Below, one piece after another: positions 1 through 6,571 of a DNA stretch of 8,933 nucleotides. The notes beneath the pieces were generated by a model. That model worked only from the letters and a program-made list of their open reading frames with translations, was not told the DNA's origin and did not search any database. Position 1 is the first letter of the stretch, and each line of letters opens with the position of its first letter. Where the stretch lies: assembly GCA_023442755.1 (NCBI GenBank), contig JAEZXS010000305.1:1-8933 (forward strand), in the 5' to 3' direction. Source of the DNA: Pseudomonadota bacterium (lineage in GTDB: Bacteria; Desulfobacterota; Syntrophobacteria; Syntrophobacterales; Syntrophobacteraceae). A program made the position numbers and the translations under genes.

Positions 1-1386
1 GGCTCCTTCATACTCAGAATCGAAGATACGGACGAGCGAAGGTCAACGCGCAGCTACGAGCGCCAGGTTGTCGAATCCCTGCGATGGTTGGGTCTCGAGT
101 GGGATGAGGGACCCGACCGGGCCGGAAGGCATGGGCCATACCGCCAGTCCGAACGCCTGGACCTATACGCCCGTCATGCGCGCGAACTCATCGACAAGGG
201 GAAGGCGTATCCCTGCTATTGCACCGACGAGGAACTCGAGAAGGGCAAGCAGGCCATGCTGAGCGCCGGTATCGCTCCGAAGTATCCGGGAACGTGCCGC
301 AATCTTTCCGCTGAACAGCGGCGTGCGCTCGAGGAACAGGGGAGAGCGCCGTGTATCCGTTATCGAACGCCCGATTCGGGAATAATCCGTGTGCACGACA
401 AAATTCACGGCTTGGTGACCTTCCGTATGGAAGATATAGGCGATTTTGTGCTGGTACGCTCCAACGGGATGCCTGCCTACAATTTCGCCGTTGTGATCGA
501 CGACCACTATATGGAAATCACCATGGTGATCCGCGGAGAGGATCACCTGGCAAATACTCCTCGACAGTCCCTGCTGTTTCGTGAGTTCGGCTGGACAATG
601 CCGTCTTATGCGCATCACGGGCTTCTTATGGGGGCGGATGGTTCCAAACTGAGCAAGCGCCATGGCGCGGTCACCGTGGAGGCCTTCCGAAAAATGGGTA
701 TTCTCCCCGAGGCGCTGATCAATTATTTCGCGCTCCTGGGCGGGAATCTCGTCGATGGCCGCGAGATTTTCGACCCATCCGAGCTTGTGGATTCTTTTTC
801 CCTTCGAAAGGCAGGAAAGAGCGGGGCGATTTTCGACCAGCAAAAATTGCTGTGGGTGAATCAGCAGCATCTGCGGGATAAGCCGGCGGAGGTGCTGGCG
901 AGTCTGTTTGCCCCGTTTCTGGAAAAGGGAGGGTATTCTTTTACCGGGAAAACCAAGGAGTGGACAGACGAGGTTTGCTCGGTAATCGCCGAAAACGTTC
1001 GGTCTCTCGAAGAGGCCTCTGCGTACGGACCCATCTTTTTCGATGCGTTGCCGGTCTACGGCCCGGAGGTGTGCAAGCAACTTGCTGCGACTGAGTTTCA
1101 AAATGTACTTCTTGCCTGCCGGAAACGGTTTCAATTAAATCCTTCAAATGATAAAAAAGATTTTTCAGCCATGGCGGCGGAGGTGCGCGCGGAACTGCAA
1201 AAAAGCGGCCGTGAGGTCTTCCTTCCTCTGCGGATGGCCATCACCGGAATGGAAAGCGGACCTGAGCTGGACCGCATTTTGCCCTTGCTAAAAACGGATA
1301 CGGTTCTTGAGCGACTGAATGCGGCGATTGGATTTGCCGAAGGGCGGAGCGGAGATCGGGAAGCTGAAAAGGAGATCAGCGGGTAA
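1..1386 (+). CDS. gltX: Glutamyl-tRNA synthetase, 5'-truncated by the window edge
   Basis: Class I aminoacyl-tRNA synthetase that charges tRNA(Glu) with glutamate in the cytoplasm. The reading frame is open from base 1, so the gene starts outside the window. The visible 461 residues begin just after the HIGH region with the family signature LRIEDTD at residues 5-11, then WLGLEWDEGP at residues 29-38. A zinc-site-like CYC plus YPGTC arrangement follows, matching the CxC...YxxxC pattern of the E. coli enzyme. The second ATP signature, KLSKR (KMSKS class), is at bases 646-660. The C-terminal helical anticodon-binding region includes the typical segment FLPLRMAITG. About 30 N-terminal residues including HIGH appear to be missing, inferred from usual family length. 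The stop codon overlaps the cysS start by one base (TAATG), so the two genes are probably translationally coupled. The family's paralogue GluRS2/GlnRS-like forms cannot be excluded from sequence alone. Confidence 0.96.
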   Translation, partial: GSFILRIEDTDERRSTRSYERQVVESLRWLGLEWDEGPDRAGRHGPYRQSERLDLYARHARELIDKGKAYPCYCTDEELEKGKQAMLSAGIAPKYPGTCRNLSAEQRRALEEQGRAPCIRYRTPDSGIIRVHDKIHGLVTFRMEDIGDFVLVRSNGMPAYNFAVVIDDHYMEITMVIRGEDHLANTPRQSLLFREFGWTMPSYAHHGLLMGADGSKLSKRHGAVTVEAFRKMGILPEALINYFALLGGNLVDGREIFDPSELVDSFSLRKAGKSGAIFDQQKLLWVNQQHLRDKPAEVLASLFAPFLEKGGYSFTGKTKEWTDEVCSVIAENVRSLEEASAYGPIFFDALPVYGPEVCKQLAATEFQNVLLACRKRFQLNPSNDKKDFSAMAAEVRAELQKSGREVFLPLRMAITGMESGPELDRILPLLKTDTVLERLNAAIGFAEGRSGDREAEKEISG

Positions 1387-2873
1387 TGACGTTGCAGGTT
1401 TATAATTCTTTGACAAAATCCAAAGAGGAGTTCGTTCCTCTCGAGCCGGGAAAAATCCGGCTATACGTATGCGGGATCACTGTTTATGATTATTGCCACA
1501 TCGGGCATGCCCGCTCTGCCATCGTTTTCGACGTCATTTATCGCTACCTCGTGCATCTCGGATATGAAGTCACCTACGTCCGGAATTTCACCGATATCGA
1601 CGATAAGATCATACGGCGCGCAAATGAGGAAGGAACCGATTACCGGACCATTGCCGATCGATACATCGCGGCATTCTACGAGGATATGGACGTCCTGGAT
1701 GTTCTGCGCCCGACGAAAGAGCCTCTCGCCACCGACCATATTCCCGAGATGATCGATATCATCGGGAAGCTTATGGATAAGGGAGCCGCATACCAGGCCG
1801 GAACGGATGTATACTTCAAGGTCGATCGCTTTGATGGGTACGGAAAGCTCTCCGGGCGAGACCTCGAAGATATGATGGCCGGGGCCCGTGTCGAGGTGGA
1901 TACCAATAAGATCAATCCGCTGGATTTCGTACTCTGGAAAGGCAGCAAGCCCGGCGAGCCGGCTTGGGACAGTCCGTGGGGTCCGGGCAGACCAGGATGG
2001 CACATTGAGTGTTCCGCGATGGGAACACGCTATCTTGGTATGCCGATAGATATTCACGGGGGCGGGAAGGACCTCATATTCCCTCACCATGAGAACGAGA
2101 TCGCACAGAGCGAAATGGCATTCGGGGAGGCCTTTGTCCGCTACTGGGTCCACAATGGGTTTGTAAACATCAATAACGAGAAAATGTCGAAGTCGCTGGG
2201 AAATTTCTTCACCATACGCGATGTGCTGCGTGAGGTGCACCCGGAGGCGTTGCGGCTGTTTGTGATCAGTAAGCATTACCGGAGCCCTGTAGATTTTTCG
2301 GACGAAACCATCGCTGAGGCTGAACGCGGTCTCGACAGGCTGTATGGAACGGTACAGGCTGTAAAGGACAGGGCGCCCCAATCCGGAGAGGCAGCCTCTT
2401 TTCCTGAAGAGGTGTTGAAAAAACAGGATGCGGAACTCTATGACAGGACCGTTTCTCTGGCCGATGCATTCGACGAAGCCCTGGACAATGACTTCAATAC
2501 CGCCCAGGCGATAGGCTATCTGTTTTCCCTTCAGCGTAATCTGCAGCGCTTCCTGGATTCTTTCGGAAGGAAAAACCTGAAGGGACCAGCCGCCGTGCTT
2601 GCCCGGATGGCTGCCGAAACCCTCATCTCAAAGTGCAGAATTCTGGGGCTTCTTGCCAGAGACCCTGAGACCTTTTTCGACCAACAGAGAAAACTCAAGC
2701 TCAAGCAAACCGGCCTGACTGAGGAAGAACTCGAGAGGCTTATCGAACTTCGGCGCCAAGCCAGGCAGGGGAAGGATTTTGCCGAAGCGGACCGAATTCG
2801 TCGTGAGCTTGAGGAAAAGCGCATACAGCTCGAAGATTCTCCCCAAGGCACCAAGTGGCGTGTGAGCCTTTGA
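1386..2873 (+). CDS. cysS: Cysteinyl-tRNA synthetase
   Basis: Class I synthetase that charges tRNA(Cys) with cysteine, using a zinc ion to recognise the thiol. The protein has 495 residues, slightly longer than the E. coli enzyme (461). The HIGH motif is at residues 38-41 and KMSKS at 266-270. The four expected zinc ligands sit exactly at the E. coli positions: C29 (in LYVCG), C209 (in WHIECSAM), and H234 and E238 (in PHHENE). The C-terminal part carries the helical DALR-type region and a charged tail. The ATG at 1386 overlaps the gltX stop, and an AAGGAG at 1369-1374 lies 11 bases upstream, so this start is well supported. It is the last gene of the synthetase operon as far as can be seen. 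No clear intrinsic terminator follows directly, and the next plus-strand gene is a small cysteine-containing frame 143 bases downstream. Confidence 0.97.
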   Translation: MTLQVYNSLTKSKEEFVPLEPGKIRLYVCGITVYDYCHIGHARSAIVFDVIYRYLVHLGYEVTYVRNFTDIDDKIIRRANEEGTDYRTIADRYIAAFYEDMDVLDVLRPTKEPLATDHIPEMIDIIGKLMDKGAAYQAGTDVYFKVDRFDGYGKLSGRDLEDMMAGARVEVDTNKINPLDFVLWKGSKPGEPAWDSPWGPGRPGWHIECSAMGTRYLGMPIDIHGGGKDLIFPHHENEIAQSEMAFGEAFVRYWVHNGFVNINNEKMSKSLGNFFTIRDVLREVHPEALRLFVISKHYRSPVDFSDETIAEAERGLDRLYGTVQAVKDRAPQSGEAASFPEEVLKKQDAELYDRTVSLADAFDEALDNDFNTAQAIGYLFSLQRNLQRFLDSFGRKNLKGPAAVLARMAAETLISKCRILGLLARDPETFFDQQRKLKLKQTGLTEEELERLIELRRQARQGKDFAEADRIRRELEEKRIQLEDSPQGTKWRVSL

Positions 2874-2916
2874 GTCCGGGAACTTCAGACAACGTATCCC
2901 GATGCCCGATCCGTTA

Positions 2917-2945
2917 TTGGATTCCGCACTCTTTAGAGAAATAAA
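2917..2945 (+). promoter_or_regulatory. Weak candidate promoter for the 50-codon gene
   Basis: TTGGAT at 2917-2922 and AATAAA at 2940-2945 are separated by 17 bases, each matching four of six consensus positions. If used, transcription would begin only a few bases before the inverted repeat at 2956-3012, so the mRNA leader would consist almost entirely of that hairpin. Read-through from cysS is an equally good alternative. Confidence 0.25.
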
Positions 2946-2955
2946 AGACCAATTG

Positions 2956-3012
2956 CACCCCTGCGGTGAGGATGGTTAGATTATTTTTATCCGAACACAG
3001 AATACAGGGGTG
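2956..3012 (+). promoter_or_regulatory. Inverted repeat covering the Shine-Dalgarno of the 50-codon gene
   Basis: CACCCCTG at 2956-2963 is perfectly complementary to CAGGGGTG at 3005-3012, with 41 bases between them. Inside the loop, GTG 2966-2968 can pair with CAC 2996-2998 and GGAT 2970-2973 with ATCC 2989-2992, giving an interrupted long hairpin. The right arm contains AGGGGTG, the ribosome binding site of the ATG at 3017. Folding would hide the Shine-Dalgarno, as in translation-controlling leaders. The pairing is visible in the sequence; the regulatory role is inferred, and no known riboswitch class is recognised. Confidence 0.45.
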
Positions 3013-3016
3013 AATA

Positions 3017-3169
3017 ATGGCGTACATCAGGGAAGAATGTGACTGTGTGATTTGTGGGAATGAGGGTGACCTGGTAATAGAGTGCAATATGGTGGATACG
3101 GAAAACCCCGACGATATAAAGGTATTGCCCAAAGATCCGGACATCCAGGTACTTCCCGGCATCGTATGA
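3017..3169 (+). CDS. Small cysteine-containing protein, unknown function (50 aa)
   Basis: An ATG with a good Shine-Dalgarno (AGGGG at 3006-3010, six bases before the start) opens a 50-residue frame ending in TGA. The acidic protein has four cysteines at residues 8, 10, 13 and 23; the cluster ECDCVIC suggests metal binding or a redox site. Its C-terminal half repeats a short unit, DIKVLP (33-38) and DIQVLP (42-47), whose codons differ at wobble positions, as expected of a translated repeat. A terminator-like hairpin spans the stop codon. It lies 143 bases after cysS and converges on the membrane acyltransferase gene 19 bases away. I do not recognise the family. A role tied to cysteine supply is suggested only by its place beside cysS. 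Leader-peptide attenuation is unlikely because no plus-strand gene follows it. Confidence 0.55.
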   Translation: MAYIREECDCVICGNEGDLVIECNMVDTENPDDIKVLPKDPDIQVLPGIV

Positions 3170-3190
3170 TGCAAATCTGCCGGGCGTTTT
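3155..3190 (+). terminator. Intrinsic terminator overlapping the stop of the 50-codon gene
   Basis: CCCGGCA at 3155-3161 pairs perfectly with TGCCGGG at 3178-3184, with a 16-base loop, followed by CG and four T residues at 3187-3190. The stop codon of the small gene lies in the loop. The short T run makes it moderate rather than strong. On the minus strand no T run follows, so it is not an obvious terminator for the convergent gene. Confidence 0.5.
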
Positions 3191-4307
3191 ACACCTTGAT
3201 AAATATCCGCTTTCTCCACATCCACCATGCAATGACGAGCATGAGCACCAGAAACGTGATTGCGAAAAGGAGCGAGGCAGTCTCGGGAGAGGCATACGGG
3301 GCAAAGAACGTCCTGTAGATATAGGCCCGAATGCTTCGGTTCGTCCCATCGCGGAGATTGAGGCGAATAAAGCGCAGAGAAGTATCGATAATTTCTGAAA
3401 GAAAATAGAGCGAGATGGAATTCATTCCGAACATCACAAACACACCTGCCCACCGCTTATAGCCTTTCACATCGATTATCCAGTAAAACAGCGCCGAACC
3501 TGTCAGTGCTATCCCGGCCATAAATATGGTGAATGTGCTGGTCCATATGTTCTTGTTTATGGGCATTAGGGGGCTGAGAACGAGGCCGGTAAAAATGAGC
3601 AGAATGCCGGAAACTAGCATTGGGATCGATTTTTTTCCGGAGGAGCAATCAGATCGGAGCCAGCTTCCGGTCAGCACGCCGAAAAGGGTCGTCGCTATCG
3701 CCGGGAGAGTGCTGACCAGGCCTTCCGGGTCCCAGGTTTCATAGTGCGTCCACATATGGCCGCTCAGAAGCAACGAATCGACGTAGGCAGCGAAATTGCT
3801 GCCGGGTTCCAGCACACCCATACCGAGACCCGGAACGGGATAGAACCTCATCAGAAGCCAGTACGAGGCGAGAAGGCCCACGAGCGAGTATGCCCGGTAC
3901 CTGGAATCCAGCTTCAGTGTTATCAGGGAGGCAGCCAAGTAGCACAGGGCGATCCTCTGCAGGACTCCGGGATAGCGCAGGGTAGAGAGGTGGAATATGG
4001 GGTAGGTGTTCATGAAGAGCCCCAGCGTGAAGAGAATAACGGTTCTTTTCAGTATCTGCTTTTCTATCGCGAGATCGGTGCATCCCCTCGCTCTCCTGGC
4101 TGCCAGGGAAAAGGCTATCGAGACCCCCATAATAAAGAGAAAAGACGGGAATATGGTATCCGTAAAGGTCCAGCCGTTCCATTCGGCATGCCTGAGCTGG
4201 GCATAAACCGCCGAATAGGTGCCAGGGCTGTTTACGAGTATCATGGCAGCGATGGTTAGGCCTCGGAAGGCATCGAGAGATACAAGCCTGTTTTCTTTAA
4301 ACTGCAT
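3189..4307 (-). CDS. HGSNAT-like membrane acyltransferase (COG4299/DUF5009 family)
   Basis: Polytopic membrane protein of the family related to human heparan-alpha-glucosaminide N-acetyltransferase, which passes an acetyl group across the membrane to an amino sugar. From the chosen ATG it has 372 residues. The N-terminus carries the hallmark SLDAFRGL at 10-17, then MILVNSPG at 22-29, HAEWNG at 40-45 with the histidine equivalent to the proposed acetyl-accepting His of HGSNAT, and FPSFLFIMG after a TD pair. About ten hydrophobic segments follow; the last, near the C-terminus, is followed by WMWRKR, suggesting a cytoplasmic end. The frame stays open upstream to a GTG at 4418, but that extension looks unlike the family, whose conserved block normally starts within about ten residues, so I prefer the ATG at 4307. 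This ATG lacks a clear Shine-Dalgarno, though a 15-codon upstream frame overlaps it. It diverges from a PIG-L deacetylase gene. The substrate is unknown. Confidence 0.88.
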   Translation of the reverse strand: MQFKENRLVSLDAFRGLTIAAMILVNSPGTYSAVYAQLRHAEWNGWTFTDTIFPSFLFIMGVSIAFSLAARRARGCTDLAIEKQILKRTVILFTLGLFMNTYPIFHLSTLRYPGVLQRIALCYLAASLITLKLDSRYRAYSLVGLLASYWLLMRFYPVPGLGMGVLEPGSNFAAYVDSLLLSGHMWTHYETWDPEGLVSTLPAIATTLFGVLTGSWLRSDCSSGKKSIPMLVSGILLIFTGLVLSPLMPINKNIWTSTFTIFMAGIALTGSALFYWIIDVKGYKRWAGVFVMFGMNSISLYFLSEIIDTSLRFIRLNLRDGTNRSIRAYIYRTFFAPYASPETASLLFAITFLVLMLVIAWWMWRKRIFIKV

Positions 4308-4344
4308 ATTTCGATCGAACCCGAAGAGAAAGTATTTTCCCCAT
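4297..4344 (-). CDS. Possible 15-codon upstream ORF overlapping the acyltransferase start
   Basis: On the minus strand an ATG at 4344-4342 preceded by AAGGA (four to five bases away) opens a 15-residue frame that ends in TAA at 4299-4297, eleven bases inside the acyltransferase gene in another frame. The main ATG at 4307 has no Shine-Dalgarno of its own, so ribosomes finishing the short frame could restart there. The peptide is basic and shows no known motif. It may be fortuitous; its value is in explaining translation initiation. Confidence 0.25.
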   Translation of the reverse strand: MGKILSLRVRSKYAV

Positions 4345-4499
4345 GATATCCTTAGCTCCGCCCGATGACAATTCCTGTTCCCTCCGATAGAAGGTAAAGC
4401 TTTTTCAATTCTGTCCACTACTATTAAAACGTGAAATGCCGGTGTGGCGGTTTGTCGTGGGATGCCAAGGACGGATTATGCTTACTTTAGAAGAACGAT

Positions 4500-4505
4500 T
4501 ATAAT
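4500..4505 (+). promoter_or_regulatory. Candidate -10 box for the PIG-L gene
   Basis: A perfect TATAAT lies 38 bases before the ATG at 4544, which would put transcription start near 4512. The expected -35 position (about 4476-4482) reads TTATGC/TATGCT, a poor match, so the promoter may need an activator or another sigma factor. It lies in the 236-base region shared with the divergent acyltransferase gene. Confidence 0.45.
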
Positions 4506-4543
4506 GTGACCTACACGAATTGTTGGTTGAGGAATGGAATTCT

Positions 4544-5593
4544 ATGATGGCAGGACGCCTTGCAGCATTCTTCCTTTTCGTATTTATTATGATCGGCATT
4601 TTACAAGCCGATAGCACTCCGGTTAAGCCCGCTCGCGAACCGGCGCGGACCGATTCGGTTGCCCGTTCCATCCACCAGGTCGAGACGCCCATGCAGATTC
4701 CGGCAGGGATAAGGCTCATGGTTTTCAGCCCCCACCCGGACGACGAGACGCTTGCCGCAGGAGGACTGATACAAAGAGTGCTCGCCACGGGAGGCAAGGT
4801 CCGGGTAGTGTTCATTACTAATGGAGACGGATACTTGAAAGGAGTCCGGCTGAGCTTCAAACACACCAAATTTCTGAAGGATGATTTTATCGATTACCGC
4901 ATCATGCGGCATCATGAAGCCCTCATGGCCGCACAAAGCCTCGGCTTGAGGCCGGATGATGCGATTTTTCTCGGTTTTCCCGACCAGGGCATCGATCAGT
5001 TGAGAGCACAGCACTGGTCGAAGCAGTATCCCTACACCTCTCCTTTTACGAATCGTGATCACCCGTATATGTCTTCCGTGAAAGCTTCCGTCAAGTATGA
5101 CGGCGCCGATCTCTACAGGGAGTTGCGCACCACGATCGATGAATTCAGGCCAAACTGGATCGTTTTACCCGATCCACGCGACCGGCATCCTGATCATGCG
5201 ACTACAGGTTCCTTTGTGCTCGAAGCCCTGGACGGCTTGGGCCAGAGGGACAAGAGACTCCTTCAAAGTACGGAGATTTTCTCCTACCTCGTGCATTTCC
5301 CGGGATATCCGGATTCCGGCAAATGGCTGAGCACCCTGAATGGGAAATCGGATTCCCCGTCGGAAAAAGTCCTTTCATCTATTCAGTGGATGCATCTCCA
5401 GTTGTGTGCAAAAGAACTCTTCGTAAAAAAGAACGCTCTGGCTTCGTACAGATCGCAGTTCCTCGTGCTTGGGAGCCTCCTGAGAGAGTTTGTCCGCCCG
5501 ACAGAGATATTCGGGCATCTCGACCGGTCGCAGATTTCTGTGCTTGGCTGCATCTATGGCAAGCCCAGAAGTTCGGTCGAGGCAGTTCGGTAG
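4544..5593 (+). CDS. Secreted PIG-L/LmbE-type de-N-acetylase
   Basis: Zinc-dependent deacetylase of the PIG-L family (COG2120), whose members remove acetyl groups from N-acetylglucosamine-type sugars and related small molecules. From the ATG at 4544 it has 349 residues. The N-terminus, MMAGRLAAFFLFVFIMIG, is a signal peptide or membrane anchor with possible cleavage after LQA at 20-22; no lipobox cysteine is present. The catalytic motif PHPDDE is at 63-68, with H64 and D67 as metal ligands and D66 as general base by comparison with MshB. The second motif, HPDH at 215-218, supplies the HxxH pair. A family-typical FLGFPDQG lies between them. The frame extends to a TTG at 4520, but that start would put charged residues before the signal and has no ribosome site; GAGGA upstream of 4544 is better, though spaced rather far. 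ATG 4547 is an alternative. It is divergent to the acyltransferase gene. The natural substrate is unknown. Confidence 0.92.
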   Translation: MMAGRLAAFFLFVFIMIGILQADSTPVKPAREPARTDSVARSIHQVETPMQIPAGIRLMVFSPHPDDETLAAGGLIQRVLATGGKVRVVFITNGDGYLKGVRLSFKHTKFLKDDFIDYRIMRHHEALMAAQSLGLRPDDAIFLGFPDQGIDQLRAQHWSKQYPYTSPFTNRDHPYMSSVKASVKYDGADLYRELRTTIDEFRPNWIVLPDPRDRHPDHATTGSFVLEALDGLGQRDKRLLQSTEIFSYLVHFPGYPDSGKWLSTLNGKSDSPSEKVLSSIQWMHLQLCAKELFVKKNALASYRSQFLVLGSLLREFVRPTEIFGHLDRSQISVLGCIYGKPRSSVEAVR

Positions 5594-5658
5594 AATTCTG
5601 GCCTAGGAGTGTGACAGGTGTTTAAGTCTCAAGGGAAACCGGGGAAGCCTTTGCCTGC

Positions 5659-5943
5659 TCAGTGCGGAAATGCTTTGGATGCCTCTTTGAGCCCGCCGAG
5701 AAATTTGTCGACCCCGCATTTGATCGGGATGAATGCAAAGAGATAGCAGGTTGCGAAAAACATTATGGCAAATTCTATGAGCGAGCCCAGGGGGTCATCC
5801 AAAGCTTTCTGGTACTGCCAGGCCTCCCAAAGAAGAAATGCACCTCCCGACCATAACATCCACACGACGAGCCACTTCAAACAGGATATGCACAGATGCA
5901 TGCTGATCTCCTCACGGGCTTGTCTGAGAATTTCAGAATACAT
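5659..5943 (-). CDS. Small two-helix membrane protein with CxxC, unknown function
   Basis: A 94-residue frame starting at the ATG at 5943, preceded by AGGATGGAG, the best ribosome site among the in-frame starts; ATG 5952 and TTG 5964 would add four and seven residues. A short amphipathic N-terminus with CISC at residues 18-21 leads into a first hydrophobic segment at about 24-42 and a second at about 55-74. A basic-acidic tail follows, with one more cysteine at 76. The aromatic-rich helices and wobble-varied codons argue that it is a real membrane protein. The CxxC next to the membrane could bind metal or form a disulfide. It is convergent with the PIG-L gene, 65 bases away, and I see no clear terminator in that gap. 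I do not recognise the family. Confidence 0.65.
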   Translation of the reverse strand: MYSEILRQAREEISMHLCISCLKWLVVWMLWSGGAFLLWEAWQYQKALDDPLGSLIEFAIMFFATCYLFAFIPIKCGVDKFLGGLKEASKAFPH

Positions 5944-6105
5944 GGGCTCCATCCTGATTCTCAATCAGGTCAGGGAAGTATTTGGGTGAAGCGCTGCACG
6001 TAATCTGATACTAGGGAGAAGGAAAGGCAAGATGGATAGTCAATTCAAAATCCTGTAGTGTACTCCTACGTTTGGATCAGCCTAATGAAGGATAAGCCAT
6101 GTAAC

Positions 6106-6133
6106 GGAAATCGGTTTTGACAATACGATTTCC
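6106..6133. repeat. 8-bp inverted repeat (hairpin)
   Basis: GGAAATCG at 6106-6113 is perfectly complementary to CGATTTCC at 6126-6133 across a 12-base loop. On the minus strand it lies 77 bases beyond the stop of the Tyr/Cys-rich frame and could form the 3' end of its transcript, but no T run follows. It could equally be an operator. The stretch 5944-6209 around it shows no convincing coding frame. Confidence 0.3.
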
Positions 6134-6209
6134 AATCCGGAAGGTTGCGCAACAAGATTGCGTTTCAGGATGTGGGGATCAGTATTCAGATGCTGCAGAC
6201 CGTACCTTT

Positions 6210-6344
6210 TTAGTAGTAGGGCATGCAGTAGAATACCCCATTCGTCACCCTGCAGTAGTAGTAGTCCCTACAGTATCCGACCCCTAAAAATACATTGCCA
6301 ACCTTATTTTCAATTACGCAGAATCTGTTAAATTCAGCACCCAT
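6210..6344 (-). CDS. Small tyrosine/cysteine-rich protein, unknown function (44 aa)
   Basis: A minus-strand ATG at 6344-6342 with GAGGGG five bases upstream opens a 44-residue frame ending in TAA. Seven tyrosines (all TAC) and four cysteines (9, 25, 31, 40) are concentrated in the second half, where YYYC, VFYC and a terminal PYY form a loose repeat with glycine between. There is no hydrophobic signal. The DNA under this part has matching TGCAGTAG repeats. Spacing of the aromatic-cysteine units suggests a compact disulfide- or metal-stabilised fold, or a precursor peptide, but no modification enzyme is nearby. On the plus strand the same region is also open for 53 codons (6170-6331) but without a ribosome site and with serine/arginine codons of low quality, so the minus frame is preferred. 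I do not recognise the family. Confidence 0.45.
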   Translation of the reverse strand: MGAEFNRFCVIENKVGNVFLGVGYCRDYYYCRVTNGVFYCMPYY

Positions 6345-6394
6345 GAAAGCCCCTCAGTAATTCTTCCCAAACCCCGTAACACCCCTTAGCCCCG

Positions 6395-6431
6395 GAAAGC
6401 CAGGTCCCCCGTCCCTGGCTTTCTTTTTTTT
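6395..6431 (+). terminator. Strong intrinsic terminator
   Basis: GAAAGCCAGG at 6395-6404 pairs perfectly with CCTGGCTTTC at 6414-6423 across a nine-base loop and is followed by eight T residues (6424-6431). This is a textbook plus-strand terminator, yet the nearest plus-strand gene with a good start ends at 5593. It may end read-through of the PIG-L transcript or an unannotated RNA. On the minus strand the same hairpin lies in the leader of the Tyr/Cys-rich frame, 50 bases before its start, and could act as a stabilising 5' stem. Confidence 0.8.
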
Positions 6432-6479
6432 GGGGAGCGATTTCTCTTCTTATGCTTTTGTCTCTTCATTTACAGGCCT

Positions 6480-6509
6480 TTGAGAATCATTGCTCGATTG
6501 CATTACAGT
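6480..6509 (+). promoter_or_regulatory. Candidate promoter for the 44-codon plus-strand gene
   Basis: TTGAGA at 6480-6485 and TACAGT at 6504-6509 are spaced by 18 bases, each with four of six consensus matches. Transcription would start near 6516, giving a leader of about 55 bases. Within it CTCCT at 6532-6536 is complementary to AGGAG of the ribosome site at 6561-6565, a weak possible masking helix. Confidence 0.3.
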
Positions 6510-6571
6510 GCTTATGTTTGTGCAACAAAGCCTCCTATCCTTCTGGAAACGGGGACTGAAAGGAGCGCAAA

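Noticed and set aside
163..1134. Long minus-strand open frame (323 codons) opposite gltX
   Set aside because: It is antisense to a gene with unmistakable GluRS motifs; its translation is basic and lacks domain features, typical of a shadow frame.
1461..2381. 306-codon minus-strand frame opposite cysS
   Set aside because: CysRS motifs and zinc ligands on the plus strand are complete; the antisense frame is a by-product of codon bias.
4308..4340. T-arm-like GGGTTCGATCG on the minus strand, considered as a tRNA remnant
   Set aside because: No acceptor or anticodon stems flank it; it is simply the leader of the acyltransferase gene.
4308..4418. N-terminal extension of the acyltransferase to a GTG at 4418
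   Set aside because: The added 37 residues are charged, unlike the family, and the conserved block starts naturally just after the ATG at 4307.
6117..6122. Perfect TTGACA -35 box on the plus strand
   Set aside because: At 16-18 base spacing the downstream sequence is GGAAGGTT-like, with no resemblance to a -10 box.
6170..6331. 53-codon plus-strand frame rich in serine, arginine and cysteine
   Set aside because: It has no properly spaced ribosome site and is antisense to the better supported Tyr/Cys-rich frame, although it does precede a plus-strand terminator, so doubt remains.
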